Source of the DNA: an uncultured Prevotellaceae bacterium
Lineage (GTDB): Bacteria; Bacteroidota; Bacteroidia; Bacteroidales; Bacteroidaceae
Reading direction: 5' to 3'
DNA length: 64,000 nt
Assembly: GCA_902776475.1 (NCBI GenBank)
Contig: CACYQD010000005.1
Coordinates: 62,001-126,000, forward strand
Part shown: piece after piece, positions 53,153-62,501 of the stretch
Numbering within the stretch: position 1 is the stretch's first letter
Layout: each line of letters starts with the position of its first letter
Program-made: the position numbers and the translations under genes
The notes under the pieces: model-generated
Databases searched by the model: none
The model's input: the letters and a program-made list of their open reading frames with translations, nothing else
What the model was told of the DNA's origin: nothing

Positions 53153-54331
53153 TCAGAGTTGGCTGGCGATGTCGCTTTCGAGGTCCTTGATCTGTCTCGG
53201 ACCTTTCACCACGATGTTGTCGCGGCTCACGATATAGTCGATGGGCAGCGACTGAGCCTGGTAGAGGTAAGCCTGCGTGCCCGATCCGGCGGCGTCACGC
53301 ACAGAGATCCACGGCAGTGCGGCGGTCTGGGTCTTCCAGAAATGGTCGTCCTCGTCAAGCGACACCTGATAGATCTCCAGTCCGCGGTCGTGGTATTTGT
53401 TGTAGAGTTCGCGCAGGGCCAGGATGCGTGCTGCACTGCCCTCTGCGCCGAAGATATGGAAATCGAGGAGCACCACCTTGCCTTTGAGGTCAGTCAGTCG
53501 GCGTGTGACGCCCTTGTTGTCGGTCAGTACGATATCGATGATGTCAGCCTCCTTCACCTTGTCAGCATCGATGGTGAGGCCTTCGCTCTCAGCCTGGACG
53601 ATGCGTTTGGTCTTCATCGCCTCGATGGCTATGTTGTGGAGGTTCTCGCCACGCAGGGATTTGGGATAGAGGATATCCCAACTGGTGGCCACGGCCGAGA
53701 AGGGTTTGGAGTCGTCGATGTCGCGGCGCGGGTCAAAGATCATCATATAGGAGTTGCCCACGATGATGCCCTGGAAGAGGGCGAAATACGACGAGGCCTT
53801 CATCGGTTCCTTGTAGATGAAGTCGTTCATCACCTGTTGCTTATAGGCGTTGACCATGCTCAGCACACTGTCACCTACGGCCTTAGCGCTGAGGTCAGGG
53901 GCATAGACCACCTGACGTGCCCTGGCCTGCAACTGCTGTTGCATGATCGCGAGTTGTTTGATGGTGGCATTACTCTCTCCGCCCTCGATGGTATAGTCGG
54001 AGGCCATGGTGGGATAGGCGGCCTTGACAGTGATCGTCTCGACGGAATCGACAGCGAAATTGATGATCTGCTGTCCGATGCGCAGGCGGTAGAACTCAGG
54101 AGCTTCGGTGGGAGCAGCCTGGGAGAAAGCGAAGGAGCCGTCAGCAGCGAGCGTGGCGGAATCCACTTTCTGCGGACCGTCCAAGGCCATGTTCTCGAGG
54201 TAGAGAACAGAGTCCTGGGCATCGGTGATGTTACCCTCAATCTTGAACTGATTGCCTTGGCATGCGGTGATGCCAGCGGCTGCCAACAGCACTGTGGCTG
54301 CAGAGAGAATGCTAAAAAATTGACGTTTCAT
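53153..54331 (-). CDS. thioredoxin-fold lipoprotein (DUF4369 type) lacking active-site cysteines
   Basis: 392 residues from the ATG at 54331. Lipoprotein signal (AATVLLAAAGITAC, acylated C near residue 22). A DUF4369-like beta domain (FKIEGNITDAQDSVLYLENM) is followed by a helical linker and an AhpC/TlpA thioredoxin fold starting at LKGKVVLLDFHIFG. Where TlpA proteins have WCxxC this one has GAEGS, and the domain contains no cysteine, so it cannot be a disulfide reductase. First gene of a four-gene operon. The longer frame to 54475 only translates intergenic repeats. Confidence 0.85.
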   Translation of the reverse strand: MKRQFFSILSAATVLLAAAGITACQGNQFKIEGNITDAQDSVLYLENMALDGPQKVDSATLAADGSFAFSQAAPTEAPEFYRLRIGQQIINFAVDSVETITVKAAYPTMASDYTIEGGESNATIKQLAIMQQQLQARARQVVYAPDLSAKAVGDSVLSMVNAYKQQVMNDFIYKEPMKASSYFALFQGIIVGNSYMMIFDPRRDIDDSKPFSAVATSWDILYPKSLRGENLHNIAIEAMKTKRIVQAESEGLTIDADKVKEADIIDIVLTDNKGVTRRLTDLKGKVVLLDFHIFGAEGSAARILALRELYNKYHDRGLEIYQVSLDEDDHFWKTQTAALPWISVRDAAGSGTQAYLYQAQSLPIDYIVSRDNIVVKGPRQIKDLESDIASQL

Positions 54332-54354
54332 TTTATTGTAATCTATTTTCAGCG

Positions 54355-54386
54355 CAAAAATAACGAAAAGAAAGGAGATTATCAAA
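54355..54386 (-). promoter_or_regulatory. promoter of the four-gene envelope operon
   Basis: On the minus strand TTTG (54386-54383), 20 bases, TATTTTTG (54362-54355): full consensus, 24 bases before the thioredoxin-fold gene. Confidence 0.8.
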
Positions 54387-54401
54387 AAAAATATAGAAAA
54401 T

Positions 54402-54520
54402 TTCCCAACCATGTTTCCCAACCAACCCAACATTATTTCCCAACCATCCCAATCGGGAAGTCCCAACCAACCCAACCATGTTTCCCAACCATCCCAACCC
54501 TTCCTTATCGTAAGGAAGGG
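54402..54520. repeat. CCCAACC low-complexity array ending in a hairpin
   Basis: About ten copies of CCCAACC-type units in a loose tandem (CCCAACCATGTTTCCCAACC), ended by a perfect 10-bp stem CCCTTCCTTA/TAAGGAAGGG with a TCG loop (54498-54520). No gene. Confidence 0.8.
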
Positions 54521-54529
54521 CTTCGACCC

Positions 54530-54815
54530 TCCCTCCGTCCCCCACCCTCTCCAGGGTGGGGGCTCATGGACTTCGAAGAGATAACACAGCCTTAACTATC
54601 TTATCCCTCTCCCTCAGGAAGAGGTTAGTCACAGGGCGGGGACTCATGGACTTCGAAGAGATAACAAAGCCTTAGCTATCTTATCCCTCTCCCTCAGGGA
54701 GAGGTTAGGTGAGGGGCAGACTGGCCAGCAAGGACAAAAGCACTCAGACACAGGGTGGGGGCTCATGGACTTCGAAGAGATAACACTGAAGGTGGACTTC
54801 GAAGAGATAACAAGG
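54530..54815. repeat. mixed repeat block: ACTTCGAAGAGATAACA copies and CCTCTCCC palindromes
   Basis: GGACTTCGAAGAGATAACA occurs four times (near 54568, 54648, 54767 and 54794). The first two copies belong to an 80-base unit that also contains CTATCTTATCCCTCTCCC. An 8-bp stem CCCACCCT/AGGGTGGG lies near 54541. No gene is seen in 54387-54822. Confidence 0.85.
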
Positions 54816-54822
54816 GTACCTC

Positions 54823-54860
54823 AAAAAAAGCAGGCAGAGGTGTGCTCTGCCTGCTTTTTT
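54823..54860 (-). terminator. strong bidirectional terminator
   Basis: 10-bp perfect stem GCAGGCAGAG/CTCTGCCTGC, seven A on the left and six T on the right, so it works in both directions; it ends the minus-strand lipoprotein transcript. Confidence 0.88.
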
Positions 54861-54879
54861 GAATTGTCGTCATTTGGGG

Positions 54880-56394
54880 TTATTCTGCTTTCTCGTGTGA
54901 GAAGTAGATACCGTTGCTGAGCTGCGGAGTGCCCTTGTAGTCGGCACGCACACCGATGACACTCAGTTTGTCGCCAACGGCGAGGCCGAGAGCCCCAATG
55001 AGACCCTTGCGGGCGTCACCTGTGGCACCCCAACCGGGATAGCAGCCATAGACATAGACATCCTCCTTGCCATCAGTCAGGTAGAGGTTACCATACTGGT
55101 CGTTGGCAATCTCCTTGATGGTACCGCTGATGCGATAATACACATCAGCTTTGGCCTCCTTGGCGAGGAACTCTGACAGACTGACCTCAGTCACGGCAAA
55201 CTTCAGATCCTCGAAGTTGCCCTCGACCATCTGCGGGCTGTCCTTGTAAGCGCCACGCTTGCCGACAACGGTCACCACGTCGCCCACCTTAGCGCCAGAC
55301 TCGATGAAGCCCTCGGCACGATAGACGAGCATCTTGCCCGAATAGTCGGAGATATAGAAGCTCTTGCCCTGCTTGTCGCTGGCATAGAGTTCGGTGATCA
55401 CACCCGTGATGCGGAACTGTGTGTCGCCCACCTCAGCAGCGAGGAAGTCAGCCACAGGCACCTCGAGGATGGCACCCAACTGATTGATGGTGGCCTGTGA
55501 GGTGTAGGTCTTCTTGCCATCGGTGGTCTTGAAGGTCACCGTGGTGCTGCGGTCGCCACCGGCGTTGGGAGCAGCGCGGAAGGTCACAGTAGGATTCCCA
55601 CCCACTGTAGAAGAGACAACGCCGAGCCAGTTCTGTGCCTCTGTGGGAATCTCCACGGCCACGCCTGTACCCTTGCAGGTCATGTGAGCAACGATCTCAC
55701 CACCCTCAAGAGGAAGCACGTCGGACTTGACACCGCCGACTGTGAGTGAGTCGCACTTGATGAGAGACTTCTCGATCTTGACGACCGTCACATTCACCAG
55801 TTCCACAGTACCGTTGTAAGTGGTCTTCGGACCCTCAACAGTGACCTGGTCGCCCACCTCGAGACCGAGGCTGAGGAAGTTCTTCTCAGCGCCCTTGGCA
55901 TCGAGCGTGCCATAGATATACACCTCGCCGGTGCCATCGTTCAGATACCAGTTGCCGTACTGGGTGTTCACAATCTTGGTGACCACACCCGACACGCGGT
56001 AAGACTTGGAATCAGGACCAGCCAGCACCTCAGCACAAGTAGCGTTGGAGACGGTGGCGATGCCCTGGATGATATTGATGCGCTGGGTCTTGCCCTCGCA
56101 AGTGATGAGCACCTCAGCCGTGCGGCCTTCACCCTCTGCAGCAGAGAAAGTGATGGTGCCATTGCCAGAACCAGAAGTTGGGGTCACGGTCAGCCACTCA
56201 GGAATATCAGTGACAGTCCAACTGCCATTGGCCACGATATCGATGGAAGTGGAGCCACCATTGGTATTGAGGCTCACATACGACTGAGAGACACGGATCT
56301 CGTCGAGATACGTCGGGTCATTGTCGTCAGAGCAACCTGTAAACATAGCAGCGATGACTGCCACGAAGAACGGAAAGAAATATTTAAGTTTCAT
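54880..56394 (-). CDS. lipoprotein with BACON and OB-fold domains
   Basis: 504 residues, lipobox MFTGC (acylated C near 21). Two BACON-type domains (SYVSLNTNGGSTSIDIVANG, then WLTVTPTSG; second near 235-315 with LPLEGGEIVAHMTCKG) alternate with three OB-fold modules (YRVSGVVTKIVNTQYGNWYLND; FRITGVITELYASDKQG; YYRISGTIKEIANDQYGNLYL). Such domains bind glycans or proteins at the cell surface. It follows the Oar-like gene by 27 bases and is probably its surface partner, in the place SusD would occupy in a Sus pair, though not SusD-like. Confidence 0.82.
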   Translation of the reverse strand: MKLKYFFPFFVAVIAAMFTGCSDDNDPTYLDEIRVSQSYVSLNTNGGSTSIDIVANGSWTVTDIPEWLTVTPTSGSGNGTITFSAAEGEGRTAEVLITCEGKTQRINIIQGIATVSNATCAEVLAGPDSKSYRVSGVVTKIVNTQYGNWYLNDGTGEVYIYGTLDAKGAEKNFLSLGLEVGDQVTVEGPKTTYNGTVELVNVTVVKIEKSLIKCDSLTVGGVKSDVLPLEGGEIVAHMTCKGTGVAVEIPTEAQNWLGVVSSTVGGNPTVTFRAAPNAGGDRSTTVTFKTTDGKKTYTSQATINQLGAILEVPVADFLAAEVGDTQFRITGVITELYASDKQGKSFYISDYSGKMLVYRAEGFIESGAKVGDVVTVVGKRGAYKDSPQMVEGNFEDLKFAVTEVSLSEFLAKEAKADVYYRISGTIKEIANDQYGNLYLTDGKEDVYVYGCYPGWGATGDARKGLIGALGLAVGDKLSVIGVRADYKGTPQLSNGIYFSHEKAE

Positions 56395-56421
56395 AATTGC
56401 TTGATTCTTTGTTCTTGACTC

Positions 56422-59400
56422 TTAATTGAAGATGTATCTAATACCGATAGAAGCGTACCAGCACTGGCCGACAGCATGGTTGGGAGACCATGTCTTGGTG
56501 GAGCCGCTGATGGCTTTAGGAGTAGAGAATGTGGCATAGCCGTCAGCGTCCACGCCCTCATATTTCAGGATGCGGGCCTCGGTGCCGATATCGGAGTTGA
56601 GGAACTTGGCGACACCCCAGCTGGAGTTGAAGAGGTTGAGCACGTTCTTGATATCCAGAGAGAGCTGCAGTTTGTGCGTGGTATTGCCGGCATTCACCTT
56701 GAAGTCGTGCTTGTAGGCGAAATCGATGCGGTGCACCCAAGGAGAATAGACGCTGTAAGGCTCAGCATACTCACCCTGATGATTCTTCAGGTAACCGTCC
56801 TTGTGGACGAAGTCCATGAAGCGCTGTGCGTCATCGTCGGAGACGAAGCGGAACTCCTTGTTGGCCACCTGTCCGTCGGTCGGGATATAGATGGCGTCGT
56901 AGTTGTAGCCGTCGCTGTTCATATCGTTGACCATCATGTAGGAGTAGTTGTAACCACCCTGCCAGGTCTCATAGATGAAGCTGTAGTGGTTGCCGCTCTT
57001 GTCGTGGATTGTGGCGTTGGCCACGAAACGGTTAGGAGTCACATACTGCGAGTTGTGCAGTTTGATGTTGTTGGGACCCTCCACGGTGGGAACATAGGTG
57101 AAGGCAGACTCAGCAGCCGAACCCGGCATACCCGTCACCTCTTTAGATACGGTGTGTGTATAGGCAGCCATGAGGTTCAACCACTCAAACGGCTGTGCGG
57201 TCAGGGTCACGTTGGCAGTCCATCCATAGCCCTTGCTGGTGTTCTCGAGGATGAAAGCCTTGGTGCCAGTGCGGAAACCAGCGGGGAAGATAGGACGGTT
57301 GTCAACACCGTTGAAGCGGGCGAAGCCACCAACGGAAGGAATAGCCCAGTCGGAGATGCAGTTGTCGTGGATCTTCTTGTTGAAGATACCCTCGATGGTA
57401 GCGGTGAAGGGGAAGTTGACCGGAATCTGGTAATCAATGGCCAGAGAGGTCTTCCATACCTGCGGCATCTTGAAGTTGGGATCAACAGCGGAGATGGATG
57501 AAGGCACGGTACCCATTTCAGGAGTCACGTGTGAGGGATAACCCAACGAGAAGAGCTTGTTCTGCAGGGCAGCGACAGTAGCCTGTCCGTTTTCGGTCAC
57601 CAGACCGCCAGCAAACTGGTTCATATCGATGAAGCGGTTGCCGTTGGCATCAGTTGTGTAAGCACCGGAATAGTTCTCGAAGCCCTTGGTGGCAGAGTTG
57701 GACTTGCCGTCCCACACCTTGGTCTTGCCATTGAGCTGAGCCTGATACTGCACCAGACCGCCGTTGGTCGGCATGTTGGTGAAGAACACGAGAGGCAGAC
57801 GGCCAGAGAAGAAGCCAGAACCGCCACGGAGTTTGAGGCTCTTGTCACCAAACACGTCGTAGGTGAAGCCCACGCGCGGAGAGAAGGTGATGCTGGTGTC
57901 GGGCCACTTGCCGGTGTCGATGTGACGACCGCTGTAGTCGAGGTCATAGATGGCCTTGTTGGTCATCAGGTCGGTGTTGTTGAAGAACAAGCCGTCGATA
58001 CGCAGGCCGTAGGTCAGTTTTAAGTTTTCAGTCACGTTCCAGTCGTCCTGGCCGTAGATACCGGCACGGTTGAACTGCACGCGGGCGGCGGGTTTCGACT
58101 CACCGTCGTAGCCGTAGGTCAGACAGACGATCTCAGGAGCGGCACCGTTCATGAAATCATCCATGGTGTTGTAGCGGTAGTAACCCGTACCGTTACGCAT
58201 ATACTGGTTGTCGGCCATCTGATGCTCGAAAGTGATACCAGCCATGATCTTATGCTTGCCCATGTAATAGGTCACGTCGTCCTTGACGTTCCAGATGGTG
58301 TTGTGCACAGCGTTGTTCCAGGTGAAGAGCTCATAACCCAGAGCCATGTAGTTGTTGTCGCCACCATCGAGGATGTCGATGAACGGGAACTCTGAGGAGT
58401 TGGTACCGCGGACATCATCGAGTTTGGAGTATGTGGCCAGGAACTGGTTGGAGAGATTGTCCGTCAGGCGGCTGTTCAAGTCAATGGAGAAAGAGTGGAC
58501 GAGGTTGTCCATCGAATACATTGAATTGGCAAATGACATGGAGTACTGTGACATACGGGCACCAGCCATACGAGTACCACCGTCCATGGAAGTAGCGTTG
58601 GGCGCATTCCAGATGGTGTTCTTCGTATAGTTGTAGCGCAGTGCGAGGTGATGCTTGTCGGTGACGTTCCAGTCCAAGCGGGCCAGCAACTTGTAGTTGC
58701 TCTCATCGGCGGGGAAGCTTGTCCAGCTGCCGGTGTTGTAGCCATACTTGTTCTTGACGAAGTTGGAGATGGTCTCCAGGTCAGCAAGTGTCGTGCGTGA
58801 GATGTTCTGAGCCACGTCAGCCACGCCGTTCTTTGAACCACGCCAAGGAGAAGAGATGGTCGGAGTCTTGATCATCTCACCGTTGACGAAGAAGAACAGT
58901 TTGTTTTTGATGATCGGTCCACCGAGTGACACGCCATAAGTGGTCTGGCGGTCTTTCTCACGGGCTGTGGGCAGAGACACCTTATCCACGACGTCGCCGC
59001 GGAGGTTCTCGTTGCGGTGGTAGATGTAGGCAGAACCACGGAAGGTGTTCGTACCCGACTTTGTGATGGCGTTGACGCCACCGCCGATGAAGTTGGTCTG
59101 GCGGACATCATACGGTGAGATCACCACCTGCAACTCCTCAATGGCATCGAGAGAGACAGGGTTGCCGCCACCAGGCAGTTTGTCTGAAAGACCGAAGTTA
59201 TTGTTGAAGTTGGCACCGTCGATGGTGAAGTTAGCCGTACGGCCGTCAGCACCGACAAAGCTCATGCCATTGCCGCCATAGGGAGAGAGGCGGGTGACAT
59301 CCGTGATGCTGCGGCTGACCGTGGGAAGATTGGTAATCTGCGCGTTGGTAATGTTGGTGGCAGCACCCGTCTTCTCAACGGAGAATTTGGAAGCCCTGCC

Positions 59401-59766
59401 CGAAACGATCACTTCCGTCAGTTCGTTGGCATCCTCAGAGAGTTCCACATTGACCTTGGAAGTCTCTGCGAGTTGGAGTGTGATGCCCTTCACGGTCACG
59501 CTCTGATAACCGATGTAGGAAACAGTCACTGAGTACGGACCGCCAGTACGCATACCCTGGATGTTGAAGAGTCCGTCGATGTTGGTCACTGCAGCGTAGC
59601 GTGTGCCCGAAGGCTCATGCACGGCCTGCACAGTGGCGCCAATCACCGTCTCGTCAGTACCTTTCATGGTCACTCGTCCACTCAGAGAGGAAGTCGTGAC
59701 CTGAGCCATCATGCTGGTGACAGACATCAGCAGGATGGACATCAGCAAAAAGAATCTTTTCTGCAT
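56422..59766 (-). CDS. Oar-like TonB-dependent outer-membrane protein
   Basis: 1114 residues with a signal peptide (MQKRFFLLMSILLMSVTSMMAQ). Residues ~25-110 are a carboxypeptidase-regulatory-like domain (SGRVTMKGTDETVIGATVQ), then a plug with GADGRTANFTIDGANFNNNFGL and VVISPYDVRQTNFIGGGVNAITKSGTN, typical of Oar-type proteins, and a long barrel. No SusC-specific box is seen. Oar of Myxococcus is needed for protein secretion, so export rather than import is possible. Paired with the lipoprotein gene downstream. Confidence 0.88.
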   Translation of the reverse strand: MQKRFFLLMSILLMSVTSMMAQVTTSSLSGRVTMKGTDETVIGATVQAVHEPSGTRYAAVTNIDGLFNIQGMRTGGPYSVTVSYIGYQSVTVKGITLQLAETSKVNVELSEDANELTEVIVSGRASKFSVEKTGAATNITNAQITNLPTVSRSITDVTRLSPYGGNGMSFVGADGRTANFTIDGANFNNNFGLSDKLPGGGNPVSLDAIEELQVVISPYDVRQTNFIGGGVNAITKSGTNTFRGSAYIYHRNENLRGDVVDKVSLPTAREKDRQTTYGVSLGGPIIKNKLFFFVNGEMIKTPTISSPWRGSKNGVADVAQNISRTTLADLETISNFVKNKYGYNTGSWTSFPADESNYKLLARLDWNVTDKHHLALRYNYTKNTIWNAPNATSMDGGTRMAGARMSQYSMSFANSMYSMDNLVHSFSIDLNSRLTDNLSNQFLATYSKLDDVRGTNSSEFPFIDILDGGDNNYMALGYELFTWNNAVHNTIWNVKDDVTYYMGKHKIMAGITFEHQMADNQYMRNGTGYYRYNTMDDFMNGAAPEIVCLTYGYDGESKPAARVQFNRAGIYGQDDWNVTENLKLTYGLRIDGLFFNNTDLMTNKAIYDLDYSGRHIDTGKWPDTSITFSPRVGFTYDVFGDKSLKLRGGSGFFSGRLPLVFFTNMPTNGGLVQYQAQLNGKTKVWDGKSNSATKGFENYSGAYTTDANGNRFIDMNQFAGGLVTENGQATVAALQNKLFSLGYPSHVTPEMGTVPSSISAVDPNFKMPQVWKTSLAIDYQIPVNFPFTATIEGIFNKKIHDNCISDWAIPSVGGFARFNGVDNRPIFPAGFRTGTKAFILENTSKGYGWTANVTLTAQPFEWLNLMAAYTHTVSKEVTGMPGSAAESAFTYVPTVEGPNNIKLHNSQYVTPNRFVANATIHDKSGNHYSFIYETWQGGYNYSYMMVNDMNSDGYNYDAIYIPTDGQVANKEFRFVSDDDAQRFMDFVHKDGYLKNHQGEYAEPYSVYSPWVHRIDFAYKHDFKVNAGNTTHKLQLSLDIKNVLNLFNSSWGVAKFLNSDIGTEARILKYEGVDADGYATFSTPKAISGSTKTWSPNHAVGQCWYASIGIRYIFN

Positions 59767-59829
59767 AGTTTAAGTAAAAATTAATTAAAAAAACAAGACA
59801 TTTTCAATGTCCGATCTCAAATATGGATG

Positions 59830-59837
59830 CAAAATTA
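59830..59837 (-). promoter_or_regulatory. -7 element of the Oar-like operon
   Basis: The minus strand reads TAATTTTG followed by C, giving a leader of about 60 bases that contains the small hairpin GACATT/AATGTC. No -33 box is clear. Confidence 0.6.
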
Positions 59838-59950
59838 GGTAAAAATCCCAATATAATAGTTTTAAAAATGTTAAAAAGTATATTTTTCATGAGTATTCCT
59901 AAAAAACGCAAAATATCCTGGAAATATTCGTTTATTCGCTCAATAATGAG

Positions 59951-59958
59951 TAACTTTG
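59951..59958 (+). promoter_or_regulatory. pnp promoter -7 element
   Basis: TAACTTTG followed by C; TTCG at 59927 sits 20 bases upstream as a one-mismatch -33. The pnp ATG is 43 bases downstream. Confidence 0.7.
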
Positions 59959-60001
59959 CCCGATTTATTTTTTTGATGTACAAAAACCACAAGATTTTTT
60001 G

Positions 60002-62359
60002 ATGAACGTAATTACGAAAACAGTATCATTGCCTGATGGAAGAACCATCAGCATTGAGACCGGGAAAGTGGCAAAGCAGGCCGACGGCAGCGTGATGCTC
60101 CGCATGGGCAACACCGTGTTATTAGCCACTGTTTGTGCCGCAAAAGATGCAGTTCCCGGAACAGACTTTATGCCTTTACAGGTCGATTACAGAGAGTTGT
60201 ATGCCTCTGCAGGACGTTTTCCCGGAGGATTCACACGACGTGAGGGCAAGCCTGGAGACAACGAGATCCTGACCTCACGTCTCGTGGACCGTGTGCTCCG
60301 TCCCCTGTTCCCCTCCAACTACCACGCTGAGGTATATGTCAACGTGCTTCTGTTCTCCGCCGACGGAATCGACCAGCCTGACGCATTGGCCGGTTTTGCA
60401 GCATCTGCCGCACTGGCTTGCTCAGATATACCGTTTGAGTGCCCCATCTCCGAGGTGCGTGTCGCCCGTATCAACGGCGAATATGTCATCAACCCGACCT
60501 TCGCACAGATGAAGGAAGCCGACATGGACATCATGGTGGGCGCCTCAGCCGACAACATCATGATGGTGGAAGGTGAGATGAAGGAAGTGAGCGAGCAGGA
60601 CCTGCTCGGCGCACTGAAAGCCGCCATGGATGCCATCCGCCCGATGTGTCTCCTGCAGACCGAGCTCTCGAAGGAGCTGGGCAAGGATGTGAAGCGCGAG
60701 TACGACCATGAGGTGAACGACGAGGAACTGCGTGAGCAGATGAACAAGGAGCTCTACCAGCCCGCCTACGACGTGACCAAACAGGCTTTGGAGAAGCACG
60801 CCCGTGCAGAAGCCTTCGACAAGATCCTCGCTGACTTCAAGGAAGCTTACGCCGCTGCCCACAGCGACCTCGACGAGGACGCCCTTCAGGAGAAGTATGA
60901 CATGATGGACCGCTACTACCACGACGTGATGCGTGACGCCATGCGCCGCTGCATCCTCGACGAGGGCATCCGTCTCGATGGCCGTAAGACCACCGACATC
61001 CGTCCCATCTGGTGCGAGGTATCCCCGCTGCCCATTCCCCATGGAAGCTCAATCTTCACCCGTGGTGAGACACAGTCGCTCACGACCTGCACACTGGGCA
61101 CCAAGCTTGATGAGAAACTCGTTGACGACGTGCTGGAACGCAGCTACATGCGTTTCCTGCTTCACTATAACTTCCCGCCGTTCTGCACCGGTGAGGCCAA
61201 GGCTCAGCGCTCTGTAGGCCGCCGCGAGATCGGTCACGGCCACCTGGCATGGCGTGCCCTGAAGGGTCAGATCCCCGAGGACTTCCCCTACACCGTGCGC
61301 CTGGTGAGTGAGATTCTGGAGAGCAACGGTTCATCGTCGATGGCCACCGTATGTGCCGGAACACTGGCACTGATGGACGCCGGCGTGCCGATGAAGAAGC
61401 CTGTGAGCGGCATCGCCATGGGTCTGATCAAGAATCCCGGTGAAGACAAGTACGCCGTGCTCAGCGACATCCTCGGCGACGAGGACCACCTGGGCGACAT
61501 GGACTTCAAGACCACAGGTACGAAGGACGGTCTGACCGCCACTCAGATGGACATCAAGTGCGACGGTCTGAGCTTCGACATCCTGGAGAAAGCCCTCATG
61601 CAGGCCAAGGCCGGCCGCGAGCACATCCTCGGCAAGTTGACCGAGACCATCGCCGAGCCACGTCCCGACCTCAAGCCCCATGTGCCCCGCATCGTGGCCT
61701 TCGACATTCCAAAGGAGTTCATCGGTGCCGTCATTGGCCCGGGCGGAAAGATTATCCAGCAGATGCAGGAGGACACCGGTGCCACCATCACCATCGACGA
61801 GATCGAAGGCGTGGGCAAGGTGCAGGTGAGTGCTCCCGACAAGAGCAGCATTGATGCCGCCATTGCCAAGATCAAGGCTATCGTGGCCATTCCCGAGGTC
61901 GGTGAGGTCTATGAGGGAACCGTGCGCTCCATCATGCCTTACGGATGCTTCGTGGAGATCATGCCCGGCAAGGATGGTCTGCTCCACATCTCGGAAATCG
62001 AGTGGAAGCGCCTGGAGACTGTCGAGGACGCCGGCATCAAGGAAGGTGACAAGATCAAGGTGAAGCTCATGGAGATTGACCCGAAGACCGGCAAGTATAA
62101 GCTCTCACACCGCGTGCTGGAGCCCAAACCAGAGGGTTATGCAGAGCGTGAGCGCCGTCCGCGTCCCGAGCGCAGCGACCGTCAGGGCCGTCAAGGCAAT
62201 GACCGCCAGGGCCGTCAGGGCGGCGACCGCAACAACCGCCCAGGCAATGACCGTCAGGGAAACAATCATCACCAGCCACGCCGCAACGATCATCACGATC
62301 CGATGGCCGAGCGTGAGCCGAAAGACTTCAACGACAGTCTTGATCACGATGACTTCTAA
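60002..62359 (+). CDS. pnp: polyribonucleotide nucleotidyltransferase (PNPase)
   Basis: 785 residues from the ATG at 60002 (a TTG just before it is not needed). Two RNase PH domains joined by a helical linker, a KH domain ([15 protein letters not shown]) near 578-592, and an S1 domain ([25 protein letters not shown]). The last ~60 residues are a low-complexity R/Q/G/N tail (DRQGRQG repeats), likely RNA-binding. It degrades RNA phosphorolytically and can add tails. Confidence 0.97.
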   Translation: MNVITKTVSLPDGRTISIETGKVAKQADGSVMLRMGNTVLLATVCAAKDAVPGTDFMPLQVDYRELYASAGRFPGGFTRREGKPGDNEILTSRLVDRVLRPLFPSNYHAEVYVNVLLFSADGIDQPDALAGFAASAALACSDIPFECPISEVRVARINGEYVINPTFAQMKEADMDIMVGASADNIMMVEGEMKEVSEQDLLGALKAAMDAIRPMCLLQTELSKELGKDVKREYDHEVNDEELREQMNKELYQPAYDVTKQALEKHARAEAFDKILADFKEAYAAAHSDLDEDALQEKYDMMDRYYHDVMRDAMRRCILDEGIRLDGRKTTDIRPIWCEVSPLPIPHGSSIFTRGETQSLTTCTLGTKLDEKLVDDVLERSYMRFLLHYNFPPFCTGEAKAQRSVGRREIGHGHLAWRALKGQIPEDFPYTVRLVSEILESNGSSSMATVCAGTLALMDAGVPMKKPVSGIAMGLIKNPGEDKYAVLSDILGDEDHLGDMDFKTTGTKDGLTATQMDIKCDGLSFDILEKALMQAKAGREHILGKLTETIAEPRPDLKPHVPRIVAFDIPKEFIGAVIGPGGKIIQQMQEDTGATITIDEIEGVGKVQVSAPDKSSIDAAIAKIKAIVAIPEVGEVYEGTVRSIMPYGCFVEIMPGKDGLLHISEIEWKRLETVEDAGIKEGDKIKVKLMEIDPKTGKYKLSHRVLEPKPEGYAERERRPRPERSDRQGRQGNDRQGRQGGDRNNRPGNDRQGNNHHQPRRNDHHDPMAEREPKDFNDSLDHDDF

Positions 62360-62390
62360 GCTGACTTCTAAGCAAGCTTGCAAATAATCA

Positions 62391-62422
62391 AAAATCCCGC
62401 CGAATTCGGTGGGATTTTTTTT
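62391..62422 (+). terminator. Rho-independent terminator after pnp
   Basis: AAATCCCGCCG, AATT, CGGTGGGATTT with one G-U pair, then a run of T; A-rich on the left, so possibly bidirectional. Confidence 0.85.
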
Positions 62423-62423
62423 G

Positions 62424-62501
62424 ACTTTAAGGACTTTAAGGTCCTTAGGGTCCTTAAGGACTTTAAGGACTTTAGGGACTTTAGAGACCTTAAAGACCTT
62501 A
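62424..62501. repeat. 9-base tandem array, second locus
   Basis: TA falls at exact 9-base steps from 62428 to 62500 (nine units, consensus ACTTTAAGG). The array begins directly at the end of the pnp terminator and its last TTA is the complement of the stop codon of the convergent CDP-ribitol gene. Same class as 21664-21838. Confidence 0.9.

Noticed and set aside
53102-54595. 497-residue plus-strand frame
   Set aside because: Antisense to the thioredoxin-fold lipoprotein and continuing into CCCAACC repeats.
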